33,336 nt of DNA from Alphaproteobacteria bacterium. Its GTDB lineage: Bacteria; Desulfobacterota; Binatia; UBA12015. The translations under genes and the position numbers were made by a program. The stretch spans positions 1 to 33,336 of the forward strand of contig JAFMJW010000014.1 of the NCBI GenBank assembly GCA_017853315.1, given 5' to 3'. Positions 22,999 through 32,801 of this stretch are shown one piece after another (the first letter of the stretch is position 1; every line of letters starts with the position of its first letter). The notes below the pieces were generated by a model. It had not been told where the DNA came from. It worked only from the letters and a program-made list of their open reading frames with translations, and did no database searches.

Positions 22999-23379
22999 GG
23001 GTCCCCGGCGGTCGATGTCGTCCGGAAGCTGCGGCAGGACCAGCGTGAGTGCCGCGTTGACCGCTTCGGCAGGATGAAGTCTGAACGGCGAACTGGTCGA
23101 CGCTCGGCTTCGGTTCAGGCGAAGGGCGGTTGGCGAAGGCCTGCAGCGGGGTGAGTCAGGCAGAGGGTCAACCAGCGGCAGAGCGAACCCTCGCCCGATG
23201 AGGACGCGGGCAAGGGGCGTCGGGCGCGGTGGTGCGCTACCTGCGGTCCGAGGTCGAGCCCAGAGAGCGGTGCCGAGTCTGCGCGTGGTGCCACGGCGGA
23301 GCCCGCCCCAGAGAGGAGCCCGCCGGCGGGAACGCCTGCGAAAATTGCACCCCCCGTTGGGGCGTGCGACCCTCCCCCG
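22999..23379. other. Gene-free 381-bp gap
   Basis: No frame here gives a recognisable protein on either strand, and the frames lack the strong G/C third-position pattern of the neighbours. It starts with CACCTAGGG (22992-23000), which also occurs at 21684-21692 before the ATPase gene. CCCGCCGGCGGG (23319-23330) is a perfect 12-bp palindrome. GCAC-C-CCCC / GGGG-C-GTGC (23347-23367) is a 9-bp stem with one mismatch, ending 13 bases before the cca start, and AAAATT just before it is the only AT-rich hexamer. It may be an eroded insertion plus the cca leader. Confidence 0.5.
23347..23367 (+). promoter_or_regulatory. Hairpin in the cca leader
   Basis: Bases 23347-23355 pair with 23359-23367 around the loop GTT, with one C-C mismatch. 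The stem ends 12 bases before the ATG at 23380, so in RNA it would sit at the ribosome-binding region. It could modulate translation of cca, or it could be chance in GC-rich DNA. Confidence 0.3.
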
Positions 23380-24771
23380 ATGGAGCCGGGCGTCGCAGTC
23401 GGCGCGACCGCCCCGCCCGAGCGCGACCCGCGCCGGGCGCGCCGGGCCGCCGAGACCGTGGTCGCGCGCCTGCGCGCGGCCGGTCACGAGGCGCTCCTCG
23501 CCGGCGGCTGCGTCCGCGACCTGCTGCTCGGCCGCGAGCCGCTCGACTACGACGTCGCCACCTCGGCGCCGGCCTCCCTGGTCCAGCGGATTTTCCCCCG
23601 CACCGTCCCCGTCGGCGTGCAGTTCGGCGTCGTCCTCGTGCTGGAGCAGGGCGAGAAGATCGAGGTCGCGACCTTCCGCAGCGACGGCCGCTACGTCGAC
23701 CATCGCCACCCGGTCGAGGTGACGCCGAGCGACGCGCGCGGCGACGCGCGGCGTCGCGACTTCACGGTGAACGGCATGTTCCTCGACCCCGACCGGCCTT
23801 CCGAGCCGATCGACTGGGTCGGCGGGCGCGCCGACTTGGAGCGCGGCGTCGTGCGCGCGATCGGCGACCCGCGCGCGCGCTTCGACGAGGACCGGCTGCG
23901 GCTGTTGCGCGCGGTGCGCTTCGCCGCCCGCTTCGGCTGGGAGATCGAGCCCGGCACGCTGGCCGCGATCGAGAGCCTCGCGCCGACGGTCACGACCATC
24001 GCCTGGGAGCGGATCGGCGACGAGGTCGTGAAGATCCTGCTCGAAGGCGGCGCGCGCCGCGGCTTCGAGATGCTGGAGACGACCGGGCTGCTCGCGGCCG
24101 TGCTGCCCGAGGTCGCCGAGATGCGGCGGGTCGAGCAGTCGCCGGACCACCACCCCGAGGGCGACGTGCTCGCCCACACGCTGCTCTGCCTGGGACGCAT
24201 CGAGCCCGCGCGCCACTCCGAGCACGTGGCGCTGGCTCTCCTCCTCCACGACGTCGAGAAGCGCTCCTGCGCCGAGCGCCGACCCGACGGCCGGATCACC
24301 TTCCACGGCCACTGCGAGCGCGGTGCCGAGACGGCGGCCGCGATCGTGCGACGGCTGCGGCGCAGCGGCGACGTCGAGAGTCGCGTCGCCTGGCTCGTCG
24401 ACCGCCATCTCTCGCACCTCGACGCGCCCCGGATGCGCGCGTCCACCCTGCGCCGCTTCCTCGGCGAGCCGTGGATCGACGACCTGCTCGAGGTGATCCG
24501 GATCGACGCGCTCTCGGGCAGCGGCGATCTCGGCCCGTGGGAGTTCTGCCGCGCGAGCCGCGACTCGCTGCCCGGCCACGCGGTGCTGCCCGAGCCTCTC
24601 CTGCGCGGCCGCGACCTGCTCGACCTGGGCTACCGCCCGGGCCCGCGCCTCGGCGAGATCCTCGACCGCGCCTTCGACGCGCAGCTCGAGGGCGAGCTCG
24701 TCGACGCCGAGCAGGCGCGGGCCTGGGTGCTGGACCGCTTCCCGCCCGCAGCGGAGCCGCAAGGCCGATGA
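23380..24771 (+). CDS. cca: CCA tRNA nucleotidyltransferase with HD domain
   Basis: The protein is 463 aa, a class II nucleotidyltransferase. Motifs in order: LAGGCVRDLLLG (40-51), LDYDVAT with the two metal-binding Asp residues (D56, D58), IEVATFR, RRDFTVNGM (125-133), and RFDEDRLRLLRAVRFAARFG (167-186), the EDxxR template block. An HD-type phosphohydrolase domain follows, with H266, HD (290-291), FHGHCERGAETA and RHLSHLD. The usual HDVGK reads HDVEK. The family adds or repairs the 3' CCA of tRNA. Poly(A) polymerase I is the close alternative, but it normally lacks an HD domain. The stop overlaps the next gene's start as ATGA, so it is coupled to an ABC importer. Confidence 0.9.
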   Translation: MEPGVAVGATAPPERDPRRARRAAETVVARLRAAGHEALLAGGCVRDLLLGREPLDYDVATSAPASLVQRIFPRTVPVGVQFGVVLVLEQGEKIEVATFRSDGRYVDHRHPVEVTPSDARGDARRRDFTVNGMFLDPDRPSEPIDWVGGRADLERGVVRAIGDPRARFDEDRLRLLRAVRFAARFGWEIEPGTLAAIESLAPTVTTIAWERIGDEVVKILLEGGARRGFEMLETTGLLAAVLPEVAEMRRVEQSPDHHPEGDVLAHTLLCLGRIEPARHSEHVALALLLHDVEKRSCAERRPDGRITFHGHCERGAETAAAIVRRLRRSGDVESRVAWLVDRHLSHLDAPRMRASTLRRFLGEPWIDDLLEVIRIDALSGSGDLGPWEFCRASRDSLPGHAVLPEPLLRGRDLLDLGYRPGPRLGEILDRAFDAQLEGELVDAEQARAWVLDRFPPAAEPQGR

Positions 24772-26420
24772 GCGACGTTCGCGAAACCGCCGCCCGCGCC
24801 GACGAGTCCGGCCGCCCCGTCCTCGAGATGCGCGGCGTGCGCAAGCGCTTCGGCGCGGTGGTCGCGCTCGACGGCGTCGACTTCACCGCGCGCGCCGGCG
24901 AGATCCACGCGCTGCTCGGCGAGAACGGCGCGGGCAAGTCGACGCTCATGCAGGTCGCGAGCGGTCTCTACTCGGCCGACGCAGGGGAGGTCCGCCTCGG
25001 CGGTCGCGACGCGCGCTGGGGCTCGGCGGTCGAGGCGCGCGCGGCCGGCATCGCGATGGTGCACCAGCACTTCATGCTCGTGCCGACGCTCACCGTCGCC
25101 GAGAACCTCGCCCTCGCCCTCGGGCGCCGCGGCTGGCTCGACCCGGCGCGGCTCGCCGAAGAGACTCGCGCCTTCGCCGACGCGTTCCGGATCTCGATCG
25201 CCGACCCGGGACGCCGCGTCGAGGAGCTCTCGGTCGGCGATCGCCAGCGGGTCGAGATCCTGAAGGCGCTCGTCGGCGACCGGCTCGCGCCCGACGGCCG
25301 GCCGCATCCGCCCGCGCTGCTCGTGCTCGACGAGCCGACCGCCGTGCTCGTGCCCGACGAGGTCGACGTGCTCTTCGAGCTCCTCGAAGGACTCGCGGCG
25401 CGCGGCACCGCGGTCGTCATCGTGACGCACAAGCTCGCCGAGGTGCTGCGCATCGCCGACCGCGTGACCATCCTGCGCGCCGGCCGCGTGATCGCGAGCG
25501 GTCCGGCCGGCGAGCACGACGAGCGATCGCTCGCGGCGGCGATGGTCGGGACGAATCGCGACCGTCTGCCCGTCGCGGGCTCGACGACGGCAGGGGATGG
25601 CGTCGCCGCGACGGGCGCGCGTGGCGCGACCGGCGCGACGGCCGCCGGCGCCGCAAACCCGCCCGCGCTCCGGGTCGACGCCGTGTCCGCGCGGGACGCG
25701 CGCGGCGCGGTCGTCCTCGACGACGTCTCGTTCGAGGTGCGCCCGGGCGAGCTGCTGGTCGTCGCGGGCGTCGAAGGGAACGGACAGGGCGAACTCGTCT
25801 CGGTGCTCGCCGGCATCGGCCGCGACCGGCTGCGCGACCTGCGCGGCTGCGTCGAGATCGACGGCCGCCCGGTCGCGCGCGCGTCGGACGCGCGCGGGGC
25901 GGGGCTCGCCGTCGTGCCGGCGGACCGCGGACGCGAGGGGCTCGTCCACGAGCTCTCGCTCTGGGAGAACCTGCTGCTCGCCGAGCCGCTCCTCGATCGT
26001 GCGGCCCCGCGCGGCTGGATCGACCGCGACCGCGCGATGAAGGCCGCGGCGGGCCGGATCGCGGAGTTCGGCGTGCAGCCGGCCGACCCGCTGCGGGCCG
26101 CGGGCGCGCTGTCGGGCGGGAACCAGCAGCGACTGGTGCTCGCGCGCGAACTCGGCGGAGAGCTGCCTCGTGTCGTCGTCGCGGCGAACCCGAGTCGCGG
26201 CCTCGACCTCGCCGCGACCGCCTCGGTGCGCGCCCGCCTGCGCACGCTCGCCGAGGCGGGTGCTGCCGTCGTCGTCTTCTCCTCGGACCTCGACGAGGTC
26301 GAGGAACTCGCCGGGACGGTCGCCGTGCTGTTCCGCGGACGGCTGCTGCGGGCGTCCGCGCCGCGGCCCGCCCGCGACGAGATCGGCCGCCTCATGGCGG
26401 GACTCGGGGTGGCGGCGTGA
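24768..26420 (+). CDS. BMP-type ABC importer ATPase (two fused ATP-binding domains)
   Basis: The protein is 550 aa with two ATPase domains in tandem, as in sugar and nucleoside importers. Domain 1: GENGAGKST (51-59), Q-loop MVHQHFMLVPTLTV, signature LSVGDRQR (154-161), VLDEPTAVL and VTHK. Domain 2 follows an Ala/Gly/Thr-rich linker (about 275-300). It has the relaxed Walker A GVEGNGQGE normal for this family, PADRGREGLVHELSLWEN, signature LSGGNQQR, and a Walker B reading VVVAANPSRGLD. The PADRxxxG and QHFMLVPTLTVAEN segments match the nucleoside/BMP-lipoprotein group (NupO/YufO-like), not ribose RbsA. A loop of about 10 residues (GDRLAPDGRPHPP) is inserted before Walker B of domain 1. It starts inside the cca stop and ends inside the next start. 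Confidence 0.92.
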   Translation: MSDVRETAARADESGRPVLEMRGVRKRFGAVVALDGVDFTARAGEIHALLGENGAGKSTLMQVASGLYSADAGEVRLGGRDARWGSAVEARAAGIAMVHQHFMLVPTLTVAENLALALGRRGWLDPARLAEETRAFADAFRISIADPGRRVEELSVGDRQRVEILKALVGDRLAPDGRPHPPALLVLDEPTAVLVPDEVDVLFELLEGLAARGTAVVIVTHKLAEVLRIADRVTILRAGRVIASGPAGEHDERSLAAAMVGTNRDRLPVAGSTTAGDGVAATGARGATGATAAGAANPPALRVDAVSARDARGAVVLDDVSFEVRPGELLVVAGVEGNGQGELVSVLAGIGRDRLRDLRGCVEIDGRPVARASDARGAGLAVVPADRGREGLVHELSLWENLLLAEPLLDRAAPRGWIDRDRAMKAAAGRIAEFGVQPADPLRAAGALSGGNQQRLVLARELGGELPRVVVAANPSRGLDLAATASVRARLRTLAEAGAAVVVFSSDLDEVEELAGTVAVLFRGRLLRASAPRPARDEIGRLMAGLGVAA

Positions 26421-27490
26421 ACCGCCTCTCGGCGCTCGTCCTGCGTCTTCTCCCCGCCGCTCTCGCGGTCGCAGTCGCGCTCGGGCTTGCGGCGATCGTG
26501 GCCGCGGTCGGCGGACATGCACCCGGGCGCGCGGTGGGCGCGCTCGTCTCGGGCAGCCTCGGCTCGGCCGAGAACGTGGCCGACGTGCTCGTGCGCGCGA
26601 CGCCGCTCGTCCTGACCGGTGCCGCGGTGATGCTCGCGTTCCGGAGCGGCATCTTCAACATCGGGGCCGAGGGACAGTTCCTCGCGGGTGCGCTCGCCGC
26701 GGGAGTGGTCGGCACGAAGACGGGACCGTTCCCGGGACAGGCGCTGGTCGCGCTGCTCTCGGGCGTGCTCGCGGGTGCCGCCTGGGCCTCGCTGCCGGCG
26801 CTGCTGCGGATCCGCCGCGGCGTGAGCGAGGTCATCACGACGATCCTTCTGAACTTCGTCGCACTCTACTTGGTCTCGTTCGCGGTGAACGGCCCGCTCC
26901 AGGAGCAGAGCCGGACCTACCCGCAGTCCGACGCGCTCGCGTCCACGGCGGATCTCTGGCGGCTCGCGCCCTCGATCGACGACCGTCTGCACGTCGGCGT
27001 TCTGCTCGCCTTGCTGGTCGCGATCGCCGCGGGTGCGCTGCTCTCGCGGACGAGCCTCGGGCTGCGCCTGCGCTCGGCAGGTCTGAACGCGGACGCGGCA
27101 CGGCTCGCGGGCTTCCCGGTCGTGCGCGACCTGGCCCTCGCGTTCGCGCTCTCCGGCGCGATCGCCGGGTTGGGCGGCGCCGTCGAGCTCTGCGGCGTGA
27201 CCCACCGCCTCTACGAGAAGCTCTCGCCGGGCTACGGCTACACGGCGATCGCGGTCGCGCTGCTGGGCGGCCTGCGCGTGCCGGGAATGGTCGCGGGCGC
27301 CCTCTTCTTCGCGGCGCTGGGCGCCGGCGCGAGCTCGATGGAACGCACCGTCGGCGTCTCGGCGGTGCTCGCGGTCGCGGTGCAGGGCGCGACGCTGCTC
27401 GCGGTGGCGGTCCTCGGGACGCCCGCGGTCGCGCGACGGCTCGAGCGTGCCGGGCTCCGCCGCCCCGCGGCCACGGGGGAGACGTCGTGA
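26417..27490 (+). CDS. ABC importer permease, BMP/nucleoside type (first subunit)
   Basis: The protein is 357 aa and polytopic, with about eight to ten hydrophobic segments. Family marks are LTGAAVMLAFRSGIFNIGAEGQFLAGALAA, GVSEVITTILLNFVALYLVSFAVNGPL, LRSAGLNADAARLAGFPVV (the loop that contacts the ATPase) and GYGYTAIAVALLGGLRVPGMV. This is the larger permease of the YufP/NupP type. The GTG start (26417-26419) overlaps the ATPase stop (GTGA), and its stop overlaps the next permease start the same way, which implies equal production of subunits. Confidence 0.92.
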   Translation: MNRLSALVLRLLPAALAVAVALGLAAIVAAVGGHAPGRAVGALVSGSLGSAENVADVLVRATPLVLTGAAVMLAFRSGIFNIGAEGQFLAGALAAGVVGTKTGPFPGQALVALLSGVLAGAAWASLPALLRIRRGVSEVITTILLNFVALYLVSFAVNGPLQEQSRTYPQSDALASTADLWRLAPSIDDRLHVGVLLALLVAIAAGALLSRTSLGLRLRSAGLNADAARLAGFPVVRDLALAFALSGAIAGLGGAVELCGVTHRLYEKLSPGYGYTAIAVALLGGLRVPGMVAGALFFAALGAGASSMERTVGVSAVLAVAVQGATLLAVAVLGTPAVARRLERAGLRRPAATGETS

Positions 27491-28398
27491 TCGTCGAGTT
27501 CCTCGCGGCCGGGCTCGCGCTCGGCACGCCGATCCTGCTCGCCGCACTCGGCGAGCTGCTGGTCGAGCGCTCGGGCGTCCTCGACATCGGCCTCGAGGGA
27601 ACGATGCTCGTCGGCGCCTTCGCGGCGGCCGTGGCGGCGCAGCAGGCCGGGACCCCGCTGCCGGGCGTGCTCGCGGCGGCGGCTGCGGGCGTCGCGGTCG
27701 CAGTGCTGTTCGGCACGGCGGCCGTGCTGCTCGGCGCCGACCAGATCATCGTCGGCACGGCGATCAACCTGCTCGCGCTCGGCGGCACCGGCGCGCTCTA
27801 CCGCGAGGTCTACGGCGAGACCGGGACCTCGCTCGTGCTGCCGACGCTGCCGCGCATCGAGCTGCCGGTCCTCTCGAAGCTGCCGGTCGTCGGACCCGTC
27901 CTCTTCTCGCAGCATGCGCTCGTCTACCTGGCCCTCCTGCTGGTGCCGGTGATGGCCTTCTTCCTCGCGCGCACCGGGCTCGGGCTCCGGGTCCGCGCGC
28001 TCGGCGATCATCCGCGCGCGGCCGAGAGCCTGGGTCTCCCCGTCCGGCGCGACCGGATGATCGTGCTCGCGGTCGCGGGCGCGCTCGCCGGCCTCGCGGG
28101 TGCCGCCCTCTCGCTCGCGAGCGCCGGCAGCTTCGTCGAGGGGGTGACGGCGGGGCGCGGGTTCGTCGCGCTCGCGGTGGTCGTCTTCGGCCGCTGGTCG
28201 CCGTGGGGCGTGCTCGCGGGATCGCTGCTGTTCGGCGTCGCCTCGGCGCTGCAGTTCCAGTTCCAGGCGACCGCGATCCGGCTGCCCTACCAGCTCTTTC
28301 TCATGCTGCCCTACGTGCTCACGCTGCTCGCCCTGCTGCTGCCGCGTGGGCTCGCGCGGGCGCCGCTCGCGCTCGGTGCGAGCTACGAGCGCGACTGA
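27487..28398 (+). CDS. ABC importer permease, BMP/nucleoside type (second subunit)
   Basis: The protein is 303 aa and polytopic. It carries LGTPILLAALGELLVERSGVLDIGLEGTMLVGAFAA, ADQIIVGTAINLLALGGTGALYREVYG, GLGLRVRALGDHPRAAESLGLPV (ATPase-contact loop) and TAGRGFVALAVVVFGRWSPWGV. This is the smaller YufQ/NupQ-type permease that pairs with the preceding one. The GTG at 27487-27489 overlaps the previous stop. No gene for the periplasmic BMP-type binding lipoprotein follows; the next gene is convergent. The substrate (nucleosides by family) is inferred. Confidence 0.92.
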   Translation: MIVEFLAAGLALGTPILLAALGELLVERSGVLDIGLEGTMLVGAFAAAVAAQQAGTPLPGVLAAAAAGVAVAVLFGTAAVLLGADQIIVGTAINLLALGGTGALYREVYGETGTSLVLPTLPRIELPVLSKLPVVGPVLFSQHALVYLALLLVPVMAFFLARTGLGLRVRALGDHPRAAESLGLPVRRDRMIVLAVAGALAGLAGAALSLASAGSFVEGVTAGRGFVALAVVVFGRWSPWGVLAGSLLFGVASALQFQFQATAIRLPYQLFLMLPYVLTLLALLLPRGLARAPLALGASYERD

Positions 28399-28406
28399 CG
28401 CGTCAG
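28395..28406. repeat. 12-bp palindrome containing both convergent stop codons
   Basis: CTGACGCGTCAG is a perfect palindrome. The TGA of the permease (28396-28398) and the TGA of the minus-strand gene (28403-28405) lie symmetrically inside it, only 4 bp apart. No terminator hairpin with T-tract exists between the two genes, so transcripts probably overlap. Confidence 0.5.
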
Positions 28407-28738
28407 CCCTGCGGGCCCTCGGGCTCCTCGGCCTCGATCGAGTCGGGCGCGGCCCGGCTGCTCCAGAACGTCCCCTTCGCGAGGTACCAGACGAAGGCGC
28501 CCGCGGCGGCGTACATGAGCACGCCTTCGACCAGTCCGAGTCCGCCGCCCAGCACCATCACCGTCACGACGAGGATCGTCGAGACGACCGCGACGACCTT
28601 CTCGATGCGCTCCTCGCGGTTGCGCTCGGCGGCGACGAAGTCCGCGACCTCGGCACCGCAATCGGGACACCGCCCGGCCGGCTTGCGCACGAGCGGCTTG
28701 CCGCAGCCCGGGCACGGCGGACGACTCACGACCGGCAT
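28403..28738 (-). CDS. Zinc-ribbon protein with two membrane helices
   Basis: The protein is 111 aa. An N-terminal zinc ribbon, CPGC (C9, C12) and CPDC (C24, C27), is followed by a short charged helix, two hydrophobic segments (about 47-66 and 68-87) and an acidic tail. The product resembles the many small zinc-ribbon membrane proteins of unknown function. It is the last gene of the minus-strand series, 57 bp after the preceding gene, and may be co-transcribed with it. Confidence 0.75.
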   Translation of the reverse strand: MPVVSRPPCPGCGKPLVRKPAGRCPDCGAEVADFVAAERNREERIEKVVAVVSTILVVTVMVLGGGLGLVEGVLMYAAAGAFVWYLAKGTFWSSRAAPDSIEAEEPEGPQG

Positions 28739-28795
28739 GAGTCCGATTCATCCCGATCGATCGGGCGGGCGCAAGGGCGCCGCTCGCGTCGAGGC

Positions 28796-29221
28796 TCAGC
28801 CGCAGTGGCGGAGCGGCTCGATCTCCTCGGTCTCGACGGCCTGCGCCGGCGCGGCCTGGGCCGCCGGACGCTTGCCTTCCGCGCGTCGCGCCTCGAGTCG
28901 CCGCAGGAGACCGTCGCGCAGCCAGTCGGCGTCGATGTCGAGCACCGCGCAGACCGTCGTGAACGAGAACAGGTCCGCGTCGTGACGGGCGCGCAGCCAC
29001 GCGAGCGCGTCGCAGAACGCCTCCCGGCCCTCGGCGTCGGTCGCGTGGACCGTCTTCTGGAGGGTTTCGATCCCCTCCTGGAGCACCGCGGCCATGAGGC
29101 GCCGCTCGCCGCTCGTGCCGGACTGGGACCGGAGCGCACCGAAGAACTGCCCCGGGAGCATGTGGTCCGGCTCGAGGCCGTCCACGCCGCGCTCCTCGGG
29201 GGTGGGGATCTGGGTTTCCAT
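28796..29221 (-). CDS. Conserved small protein of unknown function at the ISC locus
   Basis: The protein is 141 aa and soluble. The core (about 38-112) has the pattern ERRLMAAVLQEGIETLQK, FCDALAWLRARHDADLFSFTTVCAVLDIDADWLRDGLLRRL. I recall similar short proteins (RRLMLAVLEDA...FSFENVCEALGLDPDYLRRGL) from deltaproteobacteria with no known role. The C-terminal part of the core, CAVLDIDADWLRDGL, could be a helix-turn-helix-like unit. An acidic tail ends HCG. The ATG at 29221 has ACGGGG upstream. It lies 173 bp after the Rrf2 gene, beyond a hairpin, so it may have its own promoter. Confidence 0.65.
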   Translation of the reverse strand: METQIPTPEERGVDGLEPDHMLPGQFFGALRSQSGTSGERRLMAAVLQEGIETLQKTVHATDAEGREAFCDALAWLRARHDADLFSFTTVCAVLDIDADWLRDGLLRRLEARRAEGKRPAAQAAPAQAVETEEIEPLRHCG

Positions 29222-29358
29222 GCCCCGTCAGACGCCCCGCCCCGGGGGTCTATTCGATTCGATCCTCGTGGAAGGGCCGGGGGTGGAAAACCGCGCCCCT
29301 CCCGCCGCCGAAGGGCAGGAGCCCGGGAGGTCGACGGGCAGCTGGAGGTGCCCGCGTG

Positions 29359-29379
29359 GGGGGAGTCGCCGACTCCTCC
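29359..29379 (-). terminator. Hairpin after the Rrf2/IscR gene
   Basis: Bases 29359-29367 pair with 29371-29379 around a 3-base loop GCC: nine pairs with one G-T wobble, core GGAGTC/GACTCC. It lies 15 bp downstream of the TAG (29395-29397) on the minus strand. There is no T-tract. It is a candidate end for the ISC operon transcript or an attenuating stem before the next gene. Confidence 0.4.
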
Positions 29380-29394
29380 GGGGCGTCCGGGGGA

Positions 29395-29862
29395 CTAGCC
29401 CTCGCGTGCCACCGCCCGGCTGGCCGGCGCGGGTCGTCCGCCGCCGATCCCGCCTGCCGGCAGGAGATCGGAGAGCCGGGTCGCCGCGAACAGGTCGACC
29501 AGTCGGCGCTGGCCCTCGGCCCAGACGTGCTGCATCCCGCAGGTCGGGCTGACCGAGCACAGGCTCGGGCCGCCGGTGCAGACGTTCAGCGCGATCGGCC
29601 CTTCGACCGCCTCCATGACCTGCTTGAACGAGATCTCCGACGGGCTCCGCGTGAGCGCGTAGCCGCCGTGCGAGCCGCGGCGGGATGCCGCGACGCCTGC
29701 GTGGATCAGGTCCTGGAGGATCTTCTCGAGGAACTTCTTCGGGATCGCCTCCGACGCCGAGATGTCGGCGAGCGAGGCGGCCTGCCCCGGCTCCCTCTGC
29801 GCCAAGTGGATCGCCGCGCGCAGCGCGTAGTCGACTCTCCGGCTCACCTGCATCAGCGACAT
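29395..29862 (-). CDS. iscR: Rrf2-family Fe-S regulator, IscR-like
   Basis: The protein is 155 aa. A winged helix-turn-helix occupies about 5-75 (VSRRVDYALRAAIHLAQ, SLADISASEAIPKKFLEKILQDLIHAGVAASRRGSHGGYAL), the normal Rrf2 start. The cluster-binding loop holds C95, C102 and C108 followed by H112 (spacing C-x6-C-x5-C-x3-H). E. coli IscR has C-x5-C-x5-C-x2-H, so the ligand set is kept with slightly different spacing. In the family, cluster-bound protein represses the isc operon. Here the gene sits at the 3' end of the operon, 28 bp after fdx, not in front of it. An in-frame ATG at 29853 is a second possible start. Confidence 0.85.
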   Translation of the reverse strand: MSLMQVSRRVDYALRAAIHLAQREPGQAASLADISASEAIPKKFLEKILQDLIHAGVAASRRGSHGGYALTRSPSEISFKQVMEAVEGPIALNVCTGGPSLCSVSPTCGMQHVWAEGQRRLVDLFAATRLSDLLPAGGIGGGRPAPASRAVAREG

Positions 29863-29890
29863 GGGCGCACCTCGTTCACGTCCGGCACCT

Positions 29891-30210
29891 TCAGAACTCG
29901 GGGATCTCGACGGTCACGTCGCCCCGCACGACGGCCTGGCAGCCCAGCCGCGAGGTGGGCTCGAGGCCCGGCGCGAGGTCGAGCCGGTCCTCCTCGTCCT
30001 CCTGCATCGGCGAGAGGTTCTCGCCGCCCGCGCGGACGATGACGTGACAGGTCGTGCAGGCGCAATGCCCGCCGCAGTTGTGATCGAGGGCGACGCCGGC
30101 CGCAAGCGCGACGTCGAGGATCGAGCCGGGCTTGCCGTCGTCGCCGTAGGGATAGGCGTCCTCGTCGACCTCGACGACCACGTTCGACGGGAGAAAGGTC
30201 ACCTTGTGCT

Positions 30211-30214
<4 letters not shown>
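29891..30214 (-). CDS. fdx: ISC-type [2Fe-2S] ferredoxin
   Basis: The protein is 107 aa. The adrenodoxin-type ligand set is present: [15 protein letters not shown] supplies three cluster cysteines, plus the family's extra Cys, and RLGCQAVV supplies the fourth. The ends [15 protein letters not shown] and [10 protein letters not shown] match bacterial Fdx of the ISC operon, which donates electrons for cluster assembly on IscU. The GTG at 30212-30214 overlaps the hscA stop as GTGA. Confidence 0.93.
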
Positions 30215-32046
<1,832 letters not shown>

Positions 32047-32050
32047 GGGA

Positions 32051-32800
32051 TCAGGACTCCAGGGCCGTGCGCACGTCGCGCTCGAGGGTGCGGAGGTAGG
32101 AGAGCTCGGAGAGGAGCGCCTTCAGCGCGGCCTGGTCGCCGGGGGCCGGGGCGTGGGAGCCGTTCGTCGCGAGGCCGGCGGCCGTGCCGTTCGCCGCGCG
32201 CGATCCGTTCACGGAGACCGCCGCGCCGAGGGCCGACGCAGTCGACGCGGCCGTCGCGCCGTTCGTCCCGCCCGGCCAGTCGCGGAGCATCGCCTCGAGC
32301 GCGGCCCGGCGCTCCGCGCGCCTGCGCTCGAGATCTGCCCGTGCCCGGTCGACCTCGCCGCGGACGGACGTGCGCGTGTCGCCCGAGGCGTGGCGCAACT
32401 CGTCGAGCTTCTCCTGCACCTCGAACACGGTCGCGGCGAGCGCGGGCGGGACCGAGGCGTTGTCGCGGCCGAGCGATCCGCCGGCTCGCTCGAGCCAGTA
32501 GCGACCGCGCGACTCGACGTCGCGCAGGGAGCGGAAGGCCGAGTTCAGCGCCGCGGTGGCGGAGACGGCCTGCTCGAGCTCGCGTGGCTCGCCCGCCTGG
32601 AAGCGGTCGGGGTGCACGCGGCGCGAGAGCTCGTAGTAGCGCTCCGAAAGCGTCTTCTCGTCGACCGCGGGGTGCACCGGCAGGCCGAGTACCGAGAAGT
32701 GGTCGACGCCGGGAGCCGGCGCCTGCACGGCGCCGCAGGAGGAGCAGAGCACCGCCGGCGAGACCCGGCCGCCGCAGCGCCAGCAGACCGGGGCGTCCAC
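32051..32800 (-). CDS. hscB: HscB co-chaperone with N-terminal zinc ribbon
   Basis: The protein is 249 aa, longer than the approximately 170 aa of E. coli HscB. An N-terminal zinc ribbon (C6-x2-C9, C19-x2-C22) precedes a J-domain ([38 protein letters not shown] at 63-65). The C-terminal three-helix domain that binds IscU starts near 85 ([33 protein letters not shown]). It is interrupted at about 175-225 by a low-complexity Ala/Thr/Asn/Gly stretch, then resumes ([19 protein letters not shown]). A metal-binding N-terminal extension is known from eukaryotic HSCB and some bacteria. The GTG start is one base after the iscA stop. Confidence 0.92.
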   Translation of the reverse strand: MDAPVCWRCGGRVSPAVLCSSCGAVQAPAPGVDHFSVLGLPVHPAVDEKTLSERYYELSRRVHPDRFQAGEPRELEQAVSATAALNSAFRSLRDVESRGRYWLERAGGSLGRDNASVPPALAATVFEVQEKLDELRHASGDTRTSVRGEVDRARADLERRRAERRAALEAMLRDWPGGTNGATAASTASALGAAVSVNGSRAANGTAAGLATNGSHAPAPGDQAALKALLSELSYLRTLERDVRTALES

Positions 32801-32801
32801 G

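Noticed and set aside
22903-24762. A 619-codon minus-strand frame covering the gap and cca
   Set aside because: It crosses both the gap and the cca gene with no recognisable domain; cca on the plus strand has all class II nucleotidyltransferase motifs.
24630-27547. Two long minus-strand frames opposite the ABC importer
   Set aside because: Low-complexity Arg/Ser/Ala products; the plus-strand genes are complete and overlap one another in the ATGA/GTGA manner.
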